Assembly: GCA_905236065.1 (NCBI GenBank)
Contig: CAJONZ010000071.1
Coordinates: forward strand, 1 to 64,000
DNA length: 64,000 nucleotides
Reading direction: 5' to 3'
Source of the DNA: an uncultured Bacteroidaceae bacterium
Lineage (GTDB): Bacteria > Bacteroidota > Bacteroidia > Bacteroidales > Bacteroidaceae
Shown here: positions 38,116-47,388 of the stretch, piece after piece
Position numbering within the stretch: the stretch's first letter is position 1
Layout of the letters: every line of letters starts with the position of its first letter
Program-made: the position numbers and the translations under genes
Notes under the pieces: model-generated
What the model was told of the DNA's origin: nothing
The model's database searches: none
The model's input: only the letters and a program-made list of their open reading frames with translations

Positions 38116-38670
38116 TTATTCCAATTCCAATTCGTTGTTCTTGTCCTGCTTGTAATATTCGCTGAGCATGGCGAGAAGTTTTGACAGATTGTCGATGGCC
38201 GCAGCGGTTTCGGGGGCAATCGACTTCTTTTGTGCCCGCATCAGCATGACGAGGTAGAGGGCGTCGAAGCAGGTCTCAATCTCGCATTTTTCCGCCTCTC
38301 CTTTATTCTTTTTTGCTTGCCTCAATTCAACGATAAAAGGCAACGCCTTGTAGTATTGTGCCGAGTAGAAAGGGTATTTGGGCGATTTCAGCAGTTGCAG
38401 GTGGAGGTCGTTGAGCAGGAGGATGACGTTACGGTTGATTTGCAAATGGCCGCTTTCCTCCACGCCTTCCTCACGCATCATGTTGATGAGGCTTTCGTAC
38501 CAGCCAATCAGTTCGACGGATTTTTCCGGCTCAAGCTCGAAGCGTGGGATGTAGTGCTCGGCAATCTCGTCAATGTCCAGTTGATAAGCTCTTATCATGT
38601 CCTCAACCTGCCACATGTAAAGCAAGTATTCGGCGATGCTCGATTTTTTCAGTTGTTCAGAAATATACAT
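38116..38670 (-). CDS. DUF4924-like protein
   Basis: MYISEQLKKSSIAEYLLYMWQVEDMIRAYQLDIDEI; gene order with LysE-type transporter. Confidence 0.65.
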   Translation of the reverse strand: MYISEQLKKSSIAEYLLYMWQVEDMIRAYQLDIDEIAEHYIPRFELEPEKSVELIGWYESLINMMREEGVEESGHLQINRNVILLLNDLHLQLLKSPKYPFYSAQYYKALPFIVELRQAKKNKGEAEKCEIETCFDALYLVMLMRAQKKSIAPETAAAIDNLSKLLAMLSEYYKQDKNNELELE

Positions 38671-38681
38671 GTCTGGGAATA

Positions 38682-39416
38682 TTACAATTTAAACGGTATG
38701 GCGTGTCCCGTGACGGTGTAGATAATCATCAGTCCGCTGACGACCATTACGATGATGCCGATGATGCGGTTAATCCACCACAGGATGCGTTGGTTGAATT
38801 TTGTGCGAACCTTGTCGATGAGCCACGTGAGGCTGAACCACCAGAAGAAGGCACCGGCAATGATGGCGAGGTAGCCCATGATTTGCGGCACGAGGTTGTC
38901 CACAAGGATGAACGTGAACTGTCCGAAGAGGGCCACGAACATGAAGATGATGAGAGGGTTGCTGACGGTGACGGCAAATCCCGACATGGCAAACGAGTAC
39001 AAGCTGTTGCTTTCTGCGGGCGTGGGGATGTCGTCGTTGATTTTCGTCTGTTTGGGAGCGGAACGGAAGGTATAGACACCGAAAGCGAAGAGCAGAATAC
39101 TGCCGACAATCTTGATGATGAGGGCGATGGCTGGGTTTTCGATGATGTCGATGACAAACGACATACCGTAACCCGTGACGATGGCATAGAGAAAATCACT
39201 GGCGGTGGCTCCGATGCCGGTGGCCAGACCCTCCATGCGTCCCTTGTTCAGTGTGCGTTGCACCGTGAGGATGCCCACAGGCCCCATGGGTGCCGAGACG
39301 ATGATACCGATGATGAAACCCTTGAGCACCTCATCGAACACACCTACCTGCCGCATCCATTCCTGAAACGTTCCGGCAAAGTCGAGACCGAAAAATTCAA
39401 TGCTGAGTAAATCCAT
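38682..39416 (-). CDS. LysE family amino-acid exporter-like protein
   Basis: FIIGIIVSAPMGPVGILTVQRTLNKGRMEGLATGIGA; multi-TM. Confidence 0.88.
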   Translation of the reverse strand: MDLLSIEFFGLDFAGTFQEWMRQVGVFDEVLKGFIIGIIVSAPMGPVGILTVQRTLNKGRMEGLATGIGATASDFLYAIVTGYGMSFVIDIIENPAIALIIKIVGSILLFAFGVYTFRSAPKQTKINDDIPTPAESNSLYSFAMSGFAVTVSNPLIIFMFVALFGQFTFILVDNLVPQIMGYLAIIAGAFFWWFSLTWLIDKVRTKFNQRILWWINRIIGIIVMVVSGLMIIYTVTGHAIPFKL

Positions 39417-39528
39417 CCTTTATGGTTTTGCGGTTTTAGGGTTACGCGGTTCTACGCTTATGTAGCATCTTTCCACCATGCGGATTACGACCCTACAACC
39501 GAATTTTGCTGCAAATGTACGAATAAAT

Positions 39529-39556
39529 CGTCAATGGTAAAGGGTAAATGGTAAAT
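39529..39556 (+). repeat. 4 x 7-bp heptamer element (GGTAAAT family, one degenerate unit)
   Basis: cgtcaat ggtaaag ggtaaat ggtaaat, followed by aatttcTAACTTTG. Confidence 0.7.
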
Positions 39557-39562
39557 AATTTC

Positions 39563-39570
39563 TAACTTTG
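39563..39570 (+). promoter_or_regulatory. Putative -7 box TAACTTTG for the ROK kinase gene
   Basis: TAnnTTTG directly after the heptamer array. Confidence 0.5.
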
Positions 39571-39615
39571 CGCCGAAAACGTAACATGGTTAAATCATTA
39601 AATGGTAAATACGAA

Positions 39616-40584
39616 ATGAAGGAAAAATCAAAACCTTATGTGATTGGTGTTGACCTCGGCGGCACCAACACCGTTTTTGGCATCGTCGATGCATCCGGAA
39701 AGATTATCTGCGAGGCAGGCATCAAGACAGGGAAATATGCCTCTGCCCAGGATTTTGTTACTGCCGGCGTTGCATGTGTCCGTCCGTTGATAGAGAAAGT
39801 GGGTGGCATCCAAACCATTCAGGGCATGGGCATCGGTGCGCCCAATGCGAATTATTATAAGGGTACCATCGAGTTTGCCCCCAACTTGCCATGGGCCCAT
39901 AAGGGAGTCGTGCCACTGGCGCAGATGTTCCAAACAGAACTGGACATTCCAGTCAAAATGACGAACGACGCCAATGCCGCTACCATGGGCGAAATGAAGT
40001 ACGGTGCTGGTAAGAGCCTCAAGGACTTCATCGTCATCACCTTAGGTACGGGTGTCGGAGCTGGCATCGTCATCAACGGCCAGTTGGTTTATGGACACGA
40101 CGGCTTTGCCGGTGAACTGGGTCACGTGATTGTCGATCACGGCAAGGATGCCCGTCTCTGTGGTTGCGGTCGCAAAGGCTGTCTGGAGGCATATTGCTCA
40201 GCTACGGGTGTTGCCCGCACTGCCCGCGAAATGCTGACGACGACCGACACTCCGTCCCAGCTTCGTGAGAAGCCGCTCGACACTATTGAATCTTTGGACG
40301 TTGCCATCGCAGCCTCAAAAGGCGACCAGTTGGCATTGAACATTTTCAACTTCACGGGACGGATTCTTGGTCAGGCTTGCGCCGACTTCGCCGCCTTCTC
40401 CAGTCCCGAAGCCTTCATCTTCTTCGGTGGCCTCTGCCGCTCCGGCGAACTGATTATGAAGCCCATCAGGGAATCCTATGAACAGAGCGTCTTGAAAATA
40501 TTCAAAGGCAAGGCCAAGTTCCTGATTAGCCCCCTCATGGATACCAACGCCGCTGTCTTGGGTGCCTCCGCCTTGGCTTGGTGA
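39616..40584 (+). CDS. ROK family glucokinase-like protein (ORF open from 39568)
   Basis: MKEKSKPYVIGVDLGGTNTVFGIVD; GFAGELGHVIVDHGKDARLCGCGRKGCLEAYCSATGV. Confidence 0.93.
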   Translation: MKEKSKPYVIGVDLGGTNTVFGIVDASGKIICEAGIKTGKYASAQDFVTAGVACVRPLIEKVGGIQTIQGMGIGAPNANYYKGTIEFAPNLPWAHKGVVPLAQMFQTELDIPVKMTNDANAATMGEMKYGAGKSLKDFIVITLGTGVGAGIVINGQLVYGHDGFAGELGHVIVDHGKDARLCGCGRKGCLEAYCSATGVARTAREMLTTTDTPSQLREKPLDTIESLDVAIAASKGDQLALNIFNFTGRILGQACADFAAFSSPEAFIFFGGLCRSGELIMKPIRESYEQSVLKIFKGKAKFLISPLMDTNAAVLGASALAW

Positions 40585-40643
40585 CCATCGCCGGCAACAG
40601 CAACCCAAAGCTTCGCCCGAACGAACAGGCTACCCCATAACCA

Positions 40644-40682
40644 CAGTTCGGCTTCTGCAACCAGTTTGCGGAAGCCGAACTG
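40644..40682 (+). terminator. Intrinsic terminator after the ROK kinase
   Basis: CAGTTCGGCTTCTGCAA-ccag-TTTGCGGAAGCCGAACTG then TTTTT. Confidence 0.85.
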
Positions 40683-40869
40683 TTTTTCTTATCTCTCTCT
40701 TCGTTTATTATCTTCTCTATTCCTTATTTTTTATGTTTTCGGACGTTAAACTTGTGACTAAGTCCCTTGAACTCATGTTCGCCGCCTGGAAACATAAAAA
40801 GCAGCGGTGCGTGAATACATTTTATATGATTGGGTTAGGCGCTTAGAGCGCACTAATAATTGCATTTTT

Positions 40870-40917
40870 ACCCGTTGGCGGAATCAAATACGCATTATTT
40901 TAATTCCGTCAACGGGT
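40870..40917. other. 15-bp stem hairpin (function unassigned)
   Basis: ACCCGTTGGCGGAAT ... ATTCCGTCAACGGGT, one G.U on the + strand. Confidence 0.6.
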
Positions 40918-41198
40918 TATAAATAGTCATCATAAATCTATTTCGTCTCTTCATTATCTTGTGGTTTGCAAACTCGTCGCAAAAGTAGGCTCTAATTTTT
41001 CTTAGGGCTGTAACGATTATGTTTCGATTCTGCAACGTCTTTGTTTCTTGTCCGTATAGCCTGTGTTATTGTTTGTTGTTAATTTTGCAAAACAAATACT
41101 TAACAATGCCATTTTGTAATAAATAGAATTACACTTACATTTTAGTTGAGCGGTTTTTAACTTTAAATATTCAATCTTTTAACTTCTATTTTAATCTT

Positions 41199-42506
41199 AT
41201 GAAAATTAAATCTTTGATGTATCTTGCGATGATTGGAGTGATGTTAGCAGCATGTTCTGATTCTGGTGAAGAGGCATCCTCTACAACATCTTCTAGTGGC
41301 GGGAATAATTTTGGCTCTGATAAAGAATTCTTAGAGCAGACAGGAACAGAGTTGGTCAACTCGTTCAACAGTAGTGACTTCAACAATTTTGAGGCAATCC
41401 GCCGTGTACTGGAGAATGGGGATTATTATGAAGGTAGTGATGTGGAAAGGCATCTTGATGAGGTGTATAACTTTAGACAGGCATTGAATGAATATGGTGA
41501 CACAAAGTATTATAAGCGTACTCTCGTACTTGCTAATTTCAATGGTAACTATTATCTTCAGAATGGAAAATGGCGTTATCAAGCTTCAAATGGCCTCAAA
41601 TGTACGTTTAACGATGCCAACGGCCAGCAAGTGGTTGCTACGGTGAACCATAGCGGCCCATATAAGACAGTGTATCTTTTTGACGAGAGTAGTAGGCATT
41701 ATGAATATTATCCATCTTATACTTACTGGCGAGAGGAAACCCAAATATTGGTTAGCATACCTCAGAGTGTAGTTGTCACAGTGACTCAGGGAGGAAGAAC
41801 TATTCTTGAATCAACAACTACTGTTGACTTAACTAATGTTGTTGAAGGGGCAAAATACGATCTCTCACGTAACAATCTAAATGTTACCTCAAAGACCGTT
41901 GTGAATGGAATTTATACCATTGATGTTTCACAGGCTAAATATACAGCCAACGGTGAGTCTAAAGTCCAGTTCAGTATCAGTAATGCAACTAAGACCCTAA
42001 TCACAGGTACGGCTAAAGGTAGCACTCAATTGACAAACGATGAGGTTACGGCTATTCGCAATGTTGATGCGAAACTTGACATTTTAGGGCGTGTTCAGTT
42101 GCTTGTTACATGCAATGACGGAAAAGCACTTGCAGACCGCATAGAGGAGATTCAAGATTTTCGATATGACGAGACGACCTATAAGCAAGCTCTCCAACGT
42201 GTGAACATTCTCTACTCTACTACGATGAGTTATAACAACAATGCCACCGTGATGGGAAAACTAACATTAGAACCCTTTGATGAGCAATATAGGAGCTACC
42301 AGTGGAATTATAATACTAATAGAGGAGAGTATGTAACCCGCTCAAGATGGGAGAGTAAGCCTGTCATTACATTTACTTCGGACAATTCTTCATATAGTTT
42401 GGAGGAATATTTTACGGAAACAAGATTTCAGACGGTGTATGAAAATTTCAAAAGCCTTGTAGAATCTGTGGCACGTAACTTCACAGATGAGCGGATTTAT
42501 TGGTAA
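41199..42506 (+). CDS. Lipoprotein of unknown function
   Basis: MKIKSLMYLAMIGVMLAACSDSG lipobox; 435 aa; no recognised domain; overlaps the next gene by 20 bp. Confidence 0.8.
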   Translation: MKIKSLMYLAMIGVMLAACSDSGEEASSTTSSSGGNNFGSDKEFLEQTGTELVNSFNSSDFNNFEAIRRVLENGDYYEGSDVERHLDEVYNFRQALNEYGDTKYYKRTLVLANFNGNYYLQNGKWRYQASNGLKCTFNDANGQQVVATVNHSGPYKTVYLFDESSRHYEYYPSYTYWREETQILVSIPQSVVVTVTQGGRTILESTTTVDLTNVVEGAKYDLSRNNLNVTSKTVVNGIYTIDVSQAKYTANGESKVQFSISNATKTLITGTAKGSTQLTNDEVTAIRNVDAKLDILGRVQLLVTCNDGKALADRIEEIQDFRYDETTYKQALQRVNILYSTTMSYNNNATVMGKLTLEPFDEQYRSYQWNYNTNRGEYVTRSRWESKPVITFTSDNSSYSLEEYFTETRFQTVYENFKSLVESVARNFTDERIYW

Positions 42507-44556
42507 GGTCGTATTTCTGTTACTTTTGCTCATTGGACAGGCAAACGCATTGTTGTCTGCCAACCAGGGGCAATTTCAGATAGTAGAGGATTCAACGGAA
42601 TCGAAAGACATCAAGCTGATGTCACTCGATTCCGTTTTAATCATAGCCCAACATCATACTTCAGCACTGCGCACTACATCTGAAGGATACGTGTGGCGCT
42701 TGGACGTAATGCAGAACTTACCCAAAATATTGGGGAATGCAGACCCAATGCACTATGCCCAGATGTTGCCTGGTGTGCAAACCAACGGAGAATATACCAG
42801 TGGGTTGCATGTGCTGGGGTTTGACAACCAGCACAACAATTACACACTATTAGGTGTACCTATATATAACGTAAACCATTTACTTGGCTTCTTTTCATCG
42901 TTCAATGCAAGTCACTTTAATACTATGCATCTGAGCAAATCACCCACTACGGCTTCTTCAGGAAATAGGCTTGGTGCCACACTTGATATGCGGCCAGCAG
43001 ATCAAAATCAGGATACGGTGAGTGGAGTGTTGAGTGTAGGACTTATCTCTTCGCAGGGTACTTTGCGACTACCCATATGTCGGAATACGCAACTCACAGT
43101 GTCTGCTCGTGCCTCCTATCTGAATTGGTTGTACTCGCACTGGCTTAAAGCGGAAGATTTTCAGGTTAAGTATTCGTTCTATGACCTGAATTTTACACTT
43201 GCACATCAGTTAGACTCACAAAATCGTATTTTGTTAGATGCTTACATGGGTGGTGACCGAGGGGATGTAACAGATAATGGATACCAATGCGATATAAGTG
43301 ACTATTGGGGTAACAACTGTGCAGCAATACATTGGATGCATGATAATGTGGCAGGATGGCAGATGAAGCATTCACTTTATGTCACACATTACTACAATCA
43401 AATGTCTCTTGCTATGACCAGCATCCACCTCAGTCTTCCTTCGGGAATTACAGAGTATGGATACAAAGGACTGTTCGCTTTGAAAAGATGGACGATAGGT
43501 ACAGATTTATCTTTGCATTCCGTTAGGGATCAGCAGCCTGAATTGTCGGGTATTTATCATGTCATAAATGATGAGAAAGGACATACTTTTAGTGCAGAGT
43601 GTAGTTTTTATACAGATTATGAACAGCCTTTGAATAACAATATGAAAATGAATCTTGGTTTGCGTGCTACAACTTTTCAGTTTTCTCGGAGAAATTACTA
43701 TTCGTTGAATCCCAATATACAGTTTAATTACTCATGTAAAGGTTGGAATTTTACATTTGGTTATTCTGTTCGTAATCAGAATTTGACGCAAACAGGATTT
43801 TCTTCTATCGGCTTGCCAACGGAATTTTGGACTATAGCAGGTAAAGACGGTGTTATTCCACAACGGGGGCATGGATTTAATAGTGAACTGAAACTGGATT
43901 TATTTGACCGACGTTGGCAATTGGTGCTAGATGGTTATTATAAGTGGCTGGATGGGCAGTTAGAATATGATGGGAATTTTTATGATTTTATAGTGTCAGA
44001 ATATCGTTTGAGCGATCATCTGCTCCATGGACATGGCTGTAATTATGGTGTTAGCATTATGCTCGCTAAATGTACGGGAAAATTAACGGGTTGGTTTTCT
44101 TATTCATGGGGCCGTGCTTTGAGAACCTTTCAAGAAGAAGGATTCCAAGGCACTTATCCTGCCAACCATGAACGCATCCATGAGTTAAACCTATTGGCTA
44201 CATGGAGATTGAACGCCCACATAACGTTGGGAGCCACATTCGTCTTGGCTTCTGGCACCCCATTTACGGCACCCAAATATTTCTATCTTATTAACGGGAA
44301 GGTAGTTGCGCAGTATGCTCAACACAATGCAAATCGTTTACCTGCTTATAATCGTTTGGACTTGTCAGTCAATTTTCGGTTGAGTAAGTTACATTCAAAA
44401 ATTGAGCAAGGGCTGAATATATCTCTCTACAATGCCTTACGGCAGAATAACCCGTTGTATTACGGGATGAAGGTGTATCGTGCAGAGGTGGCATATAAAC
44501 AAACATCTTTTATCATTGACATGCTTCCCTCTGTCAGTTATTATTTGAATTTTTGA
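42487..44556 (+). CDS. TonB-dependent receptor-like outer membrane protein
   Basis: Plug-like YAQMLPGVQTNGEYTSGLHVLGFDNQHNNYTLLGVPIYNVNHLLGFFSSFN, C-terminal barrel ending SVSYYLNF. Confidence 0.82.
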   Translation: MSGFIGKVVFLLLLLIGQANALLSANQGQFQIVEDSTESKDIKLMSLDSVLIIAQHHTSALRTTSEGYVWRLDVMQNLPKILGNADPMHYAQMLPGVQTNGEYTSGLHVLGFDNQHNNYTLLGVPIYNVNHLLGFFSSFNASHFNTMHLSKSPTTASSGNRLGATLDMRPADQNQDTVSGVLSVGLISSQGTLRLPICRNTQLTVSARASYLNWLYSHWLKAEDFQVKYSFYDLNFTLAHQLDSQNRILLDAYMGGDRGDVTDNGYQCDISDYWGNNCAAIHWMHDNVAGWQMKHSLYVTHYYNQMSLAMTSIHLSLPSGITEYGYKGLFALKRWTIGTDLSLHSVRDQQPELSGIYHVINDEKGHTFSAECSFYTDYEQPLNNNMKMNLGLRATTFQFSRRNYYSLNPNIQFNYSCKGWNFTFGYSVRNQNLTQTGFSSIGLPTEFWTIAGKDGVIPQRGHGFNSELKLDLFDRRWQLVLDGYYKWLDGQLEYDGNFYDFIVSEYRLSDHLLHGHGCNYGVSIMLAKCTGKLTGWFSYSWGRALRTFQEEGFQGTYPANHERIHELNLLATWRLNAHITLGATFVLASGTPFTAPKYFYLINGKVVAQYAQHNANRLPAYNRLDLSVNFRLSKLHSKIEQGLNISLYNALRQNNPLYYGMKVYRAEVAYKQTSFIIDMLPSVSYYLNF

Positions 44557-44611
44557 TAAAATGATACAAAGATACGATATGGACATGTTTTTTGTGGAAA
44601 TATGTGTGAAA

Positions 44612-45493
44612 ATGAATCTTTTGTTGTTGTGTCTTTCAATAATTCTTATGGCATGTGAGGGTAATCCAATGCCGGAGGAAGAGAGTAATCTTGTGGTTGA
44701 AGGATGGATTGAAGACGGTGGATTCCCTGTTGTGTTGCTTACGAAAAGCATTCCTCTATCCAGTGATTATCAGGGGTTAGATAGCTTGAATCAGTATTTG
44801 GTGAGATGGGCAAAAGTCTCTGTGTCTGACGGAGACAGCACTGTCGTTCTTACAGGCATGTACCAAAAGGACTGTTACCCACCTTATATCTATACCACAG
44901 GACGAATGCGTGGCAAAGCGGGCAAAACTTATAGCCTGACCATTGAGTATGGTGATTACAGAGCTACAGCTTCCACTAAAATTCCCATTAGTGTACCTTT
45001 GGACTCGGTTGTGGCTACTCCTATTGCAGAATCGGACACACTTTTCTTGGTTGATGCATATTTCATGGACTCGCCTGACACACATGATTACTACATACTA
45101 TTCACTAGTGTGAATACACGAAGTCGTCAGTCCCTTATCAGTTATATGGGCTACATAGATGACACACAGCTTTCAGGAATCCATGTCAAGTTGCCTGTGT
45201 ATCGGGGTAGTGTGTTGTCTGACGATGACTATATTCCGTATTTTACTAAAGGGGATATTGTGGAGGTGAAGTTAGCTCATGCGGATGCAACAGCATTCAA
45301 TTTTTGGAATGATGTGCAGAATTCTGTATCTTTCTCCACCAATATGTATATGCCAGTGATGACCAATGTGCGTACAAATATAACGGGTGGTATTGGCTAT
45401 TGGTTAGGTTACGGGGTCTCTCGTAAATACGTTGTGGTAGGTGAGAGTGATTTGTTTTTTCCTTTCTTCAATATGGAATCGACTACAAGATAA
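44612..45493 (+). CDS. DUF4249-family lipoprotein (ORF open from 44561)
   Basis: LLLLCLSIILMACEGNPMPEEESNLVVEGWIEDGGFPVVLLTKS...; adjacency to a TonB receptor. Confidence 0.78.
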   Translation: MNLLLLCLSIILMACEGNPMPEEESNLVVEGWIEDGGFPVVLLTKSIPLSSDYQGLDSLNQYLVRWAKVSVSDGDSTVVLTGMYQKDCYPPYIYTTGRMRGKAGKTYSLTIEYGDYRATASTKIPISVPLDSVVATPIAESDTLFLVDAYFMDSPDTHDYYILFTSVNTRSRQSLISYMGYIDDTQLSGIHVKLPVYRGSVLSDDDYIPYFTKGDIVEVKLAHADATAFNFWNDVQNSVSFSTNMYMPVMTNVRTNITGGIGYWLGYGVSRKYVVVGESDLFFPFFNMESTTR

Positions 45494-45557
45494 TGCTTAA
45501 TATTTTGAACTGTGGTGAATTTCTCAAACAGGTCTTAGTTGCCCTCAAAGAGATTTC

Positions 45558-45603
45558 AGCAGATATTGTTTTTTTCTTGTTTTTTCAATGAAAAATATCT
45601 GCT
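45558..45603. terminator. Possible terminator hairpin of the 41-45.5 kb operon
   Basis: AGCAGATATT ... AATATCTGCT perfect 10-bp arms around a T-rich loop. Confidence 0.45.
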
Positions 45604-45671
45604 ATTTTGGGAAAATTTATTTCTGCTTAATAAAAACTTCCGAAAACATAGCGATTTTGTGTAAAAAGCTG

Positions 45672-45679
45672 TACCTTTG
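45672..45679 (+). promoter_or_regulatory. Putative -7 box TACCTTTG driving the structured RNA candidate
   Basis: TAnnTTTG match at the 5' edge of the structured region. Confidence 0.55.
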
Positions 45680-45685
45680 CCTCCG

Positions 45686-46005
45686 ACTCGATTAGCCCGA
45701 AAGGGAAAAAGGGTCATGACATATTGTTTATAGGACGTTTACGAACGTTATCTTCGACATCCGAATCTCGCAAGTTCAGCAATGTCTCAGAAGAAACGCA
45801 ACGGGGCGTCCGCGTTGGGTGTATTATACCCTGCCTGTTTTATTATATATGTACGTGCGATACGTATGTGTATATATAAATGGTGGCTTTCTGTATAATA
45901 TCTCACGACGTGGGCTAACTCGAGTTGCTTATCCTGAGACAAGGCAATGCGAGAGCCTGGATGTGGGATAAGCGAGAAAAGCAGAGAGACTCCCACGTCT
46001 TTTTT
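45686..46005 (+). ncRNA. Structured non-coding RNA candidate ending in an intrinsic terminator (family unassigned)
   Basis: Hairpins: CCC-GAAA-GGG (45696-45705), ACGTT-TACG-AACGT (45735-45748), AACGC/GCGTT (45795-45816), GGGTGT/ATACCC (45817-45831), 16-bp hairpin 45844-45878 with four G.U pairs, nested GACGTGGG/CCCACGTC and GCTTATCC/GGATAAGC (45907-45999), then T6. Confidence 0.7.
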
Positions 46006-46076
46006 GTTGGCAAATATCTTTTTTGCATATTCTCCGCATGTTCTTCCGTCCGAATACATTGCATGTCGTCTCAATG

Positions 46077-46283
46077 ATTAGCATCGGTGAACAAATAAAG
46101 GCAGAGCTCAATTCGCAGGAGCGGGGAGTTTCTTGGTTTGCGAACAAATTAGGTTGTTCGCGCATGGCTGTTTACCGAATTTTTGAGAAAAACAGCATTG
46201 ACACGGCTGTCTTATATAGAATTTGCAAAATTCTTAACCGTAACTTTTTCAATGACTTATCAAACGATTTGGAAAATGTGTAA
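46077..46283 (+). CDS. Small helix-turn-helix protein
   Basis: MISIGEQIKAELNSQERGVSWFANKLGCSRMAVYRIFEKNSIDTAVLYRICKILNRNFFNDLS: HTH-like. Confidence 0.7.
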   Translation: MSIGEQIKAELNSQERGVSWFANKLGCSRMAVYRIFEKNSIDTAVLYRICKILNRNFFNDLSNDLENV

Positions 46284-46431
46284 CATGTTTGTTACAGAGA
46301 TGTAACATCTGTGTATCACCGTTTCCTTGTGGGAGTTGTTATTTATTGTGAACTTTGCACCCGAAAAGCTAAACAAATGCAAATTTTATTGCAAGTTTTT
46401 ATTATTAACAACTTAAAAAAACGTGAAAATT

Positions 46432-47076
46432 ATGAAGAAGATTATTATCGCTGCAATCGCAGTACTCGGTTTCACAACTGCAAATGCTCAGTACACCGCT
46501 GAGAAGGGTGACTTCCAGACTTCTATTGACTTCCGTCCGTTTAAGTCTAGCGGTGACATGTTCTCTAATGAGGTTGGCAACACTGTAGGTGTAAATTTCT
46601 CTTACTTCTTGGCTGATAAGCATGCTCTCCGCCTGGGTTTGGGATTTGATACAAACTCAACGAAGGATGCATCTTCTGACGGTAAATTTGGTGTTAATCT
46701 CGGTTATGAGTACCACTTCAAGAGTTATGAGCGCGTTGATCTCTTTGCTGGTGCTCAGGTTGGCTTTGCTACAGCATGGGGTAAGACAAAGCAACAGACT
46801 TACAATAATGCTGGTGAGCCAAATGGTACCGTTGATGTGAAGGCTGCTGGTCTTCCACGTGAATTCTCTGTGGGTGTTTTCACAGGTGTCAACTACTACT
46901 TCTATAAGAAGCTCTATGTAGGTGCTGAAGTGCAGCTTGGCTACGCACATACAAGCTACAGCAAAGGCCAGTCTTATGATGGTGAAAAGGTTATTGACAA
47001 CAAAGAAGCTGCTCCAGGCAAGAACAAAATTGGCTTCAATGTTCTTCCTGCCTTCCGTCTTGGTTGGACCTTCTAA
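46432..47076 (+). CDS. Outer membrane beta-barrel (porin-family) protein
   Basis: MKKIIIAAIAVLGFTTANAQ signal peptide; glycine/aromatic beta strands; ends AFRLGWTF. Confidence 0.85.
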   Translation: MKKIIIAAIAVLGFTTANAQYTAEKGDFQTSIDFRPFKSSGDMFSNEVGNTVGVNFSYFLADKHALRLGLGFDTNSTKDASSDGKFGVNLGYEYHFKSYERVDLFAGAQVGFATAWGKTKQQTYNNAGEPNGTVDVKAAGLPREFSVGVFTGVNYYFYKKLYVGAEVQLGYAHTSYSKGQSYDGEKVIDNKEAAPGKNKIGFNVLPAFRLGWTF

Positions 47077-47091
47077 TCGAACGTAAAAAAT

Positions 47092-47110
47092 ATCACGGCA
47101 TATCCGTGAT
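47092..47110 (+). terminator. Intrinsic terminator after the barrel protein
   Basis: ATCACGG-catat-CCGTGAT then tttc. Confidence 0.65.
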
Positions 47111-47251
47111 TTCTTCAAAATCTAAATAATTTTCAATCGGATTCGTTGTGAAACGAGTCCGATTGTTGGATATATACACCGTCTGTATTTGTGAAACAGT
47201 GTTCTTGAAATCTTTTTCCTCCTAATTGTTTGTTTTCAGGTGAGATTTGTG

Positions 47252-47259
47252 TAACTTTG
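47252..47259 (+). promoter_or_regulatory. Putative -7 box TAACTTTG
   Basis: TAnnTTTG upstream of the 47389 ORF. Confidence 0.4.
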
Positions 47260-47388
47260 CGGCAGAAAAAATAGAATCGTTAAAGAAAACCGTTGAAAAC
47301 GACGTTGTTCTGACCAACGGGATAATTATAGACGTTCCAGCCCGATTGGTCAGGGATGTAAATAATAACGTGGTGTGGTAAACAAAGT

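Noticed and set aside
45934-45940. CTGAGA motif as a possible TPP riboswitch
   Set aside because: The other conserved TPP elements (GAACCTGA-like and the closing stem) are absent and no thiamine gene follows directly.
45787-46165. Minus-strand ORFs of 95 and 78 aa over the structured RNA region
   Set aside because: They run through the terminator and hairpins, show no plausible domain, and the G.U pattern supports + strand RNA.
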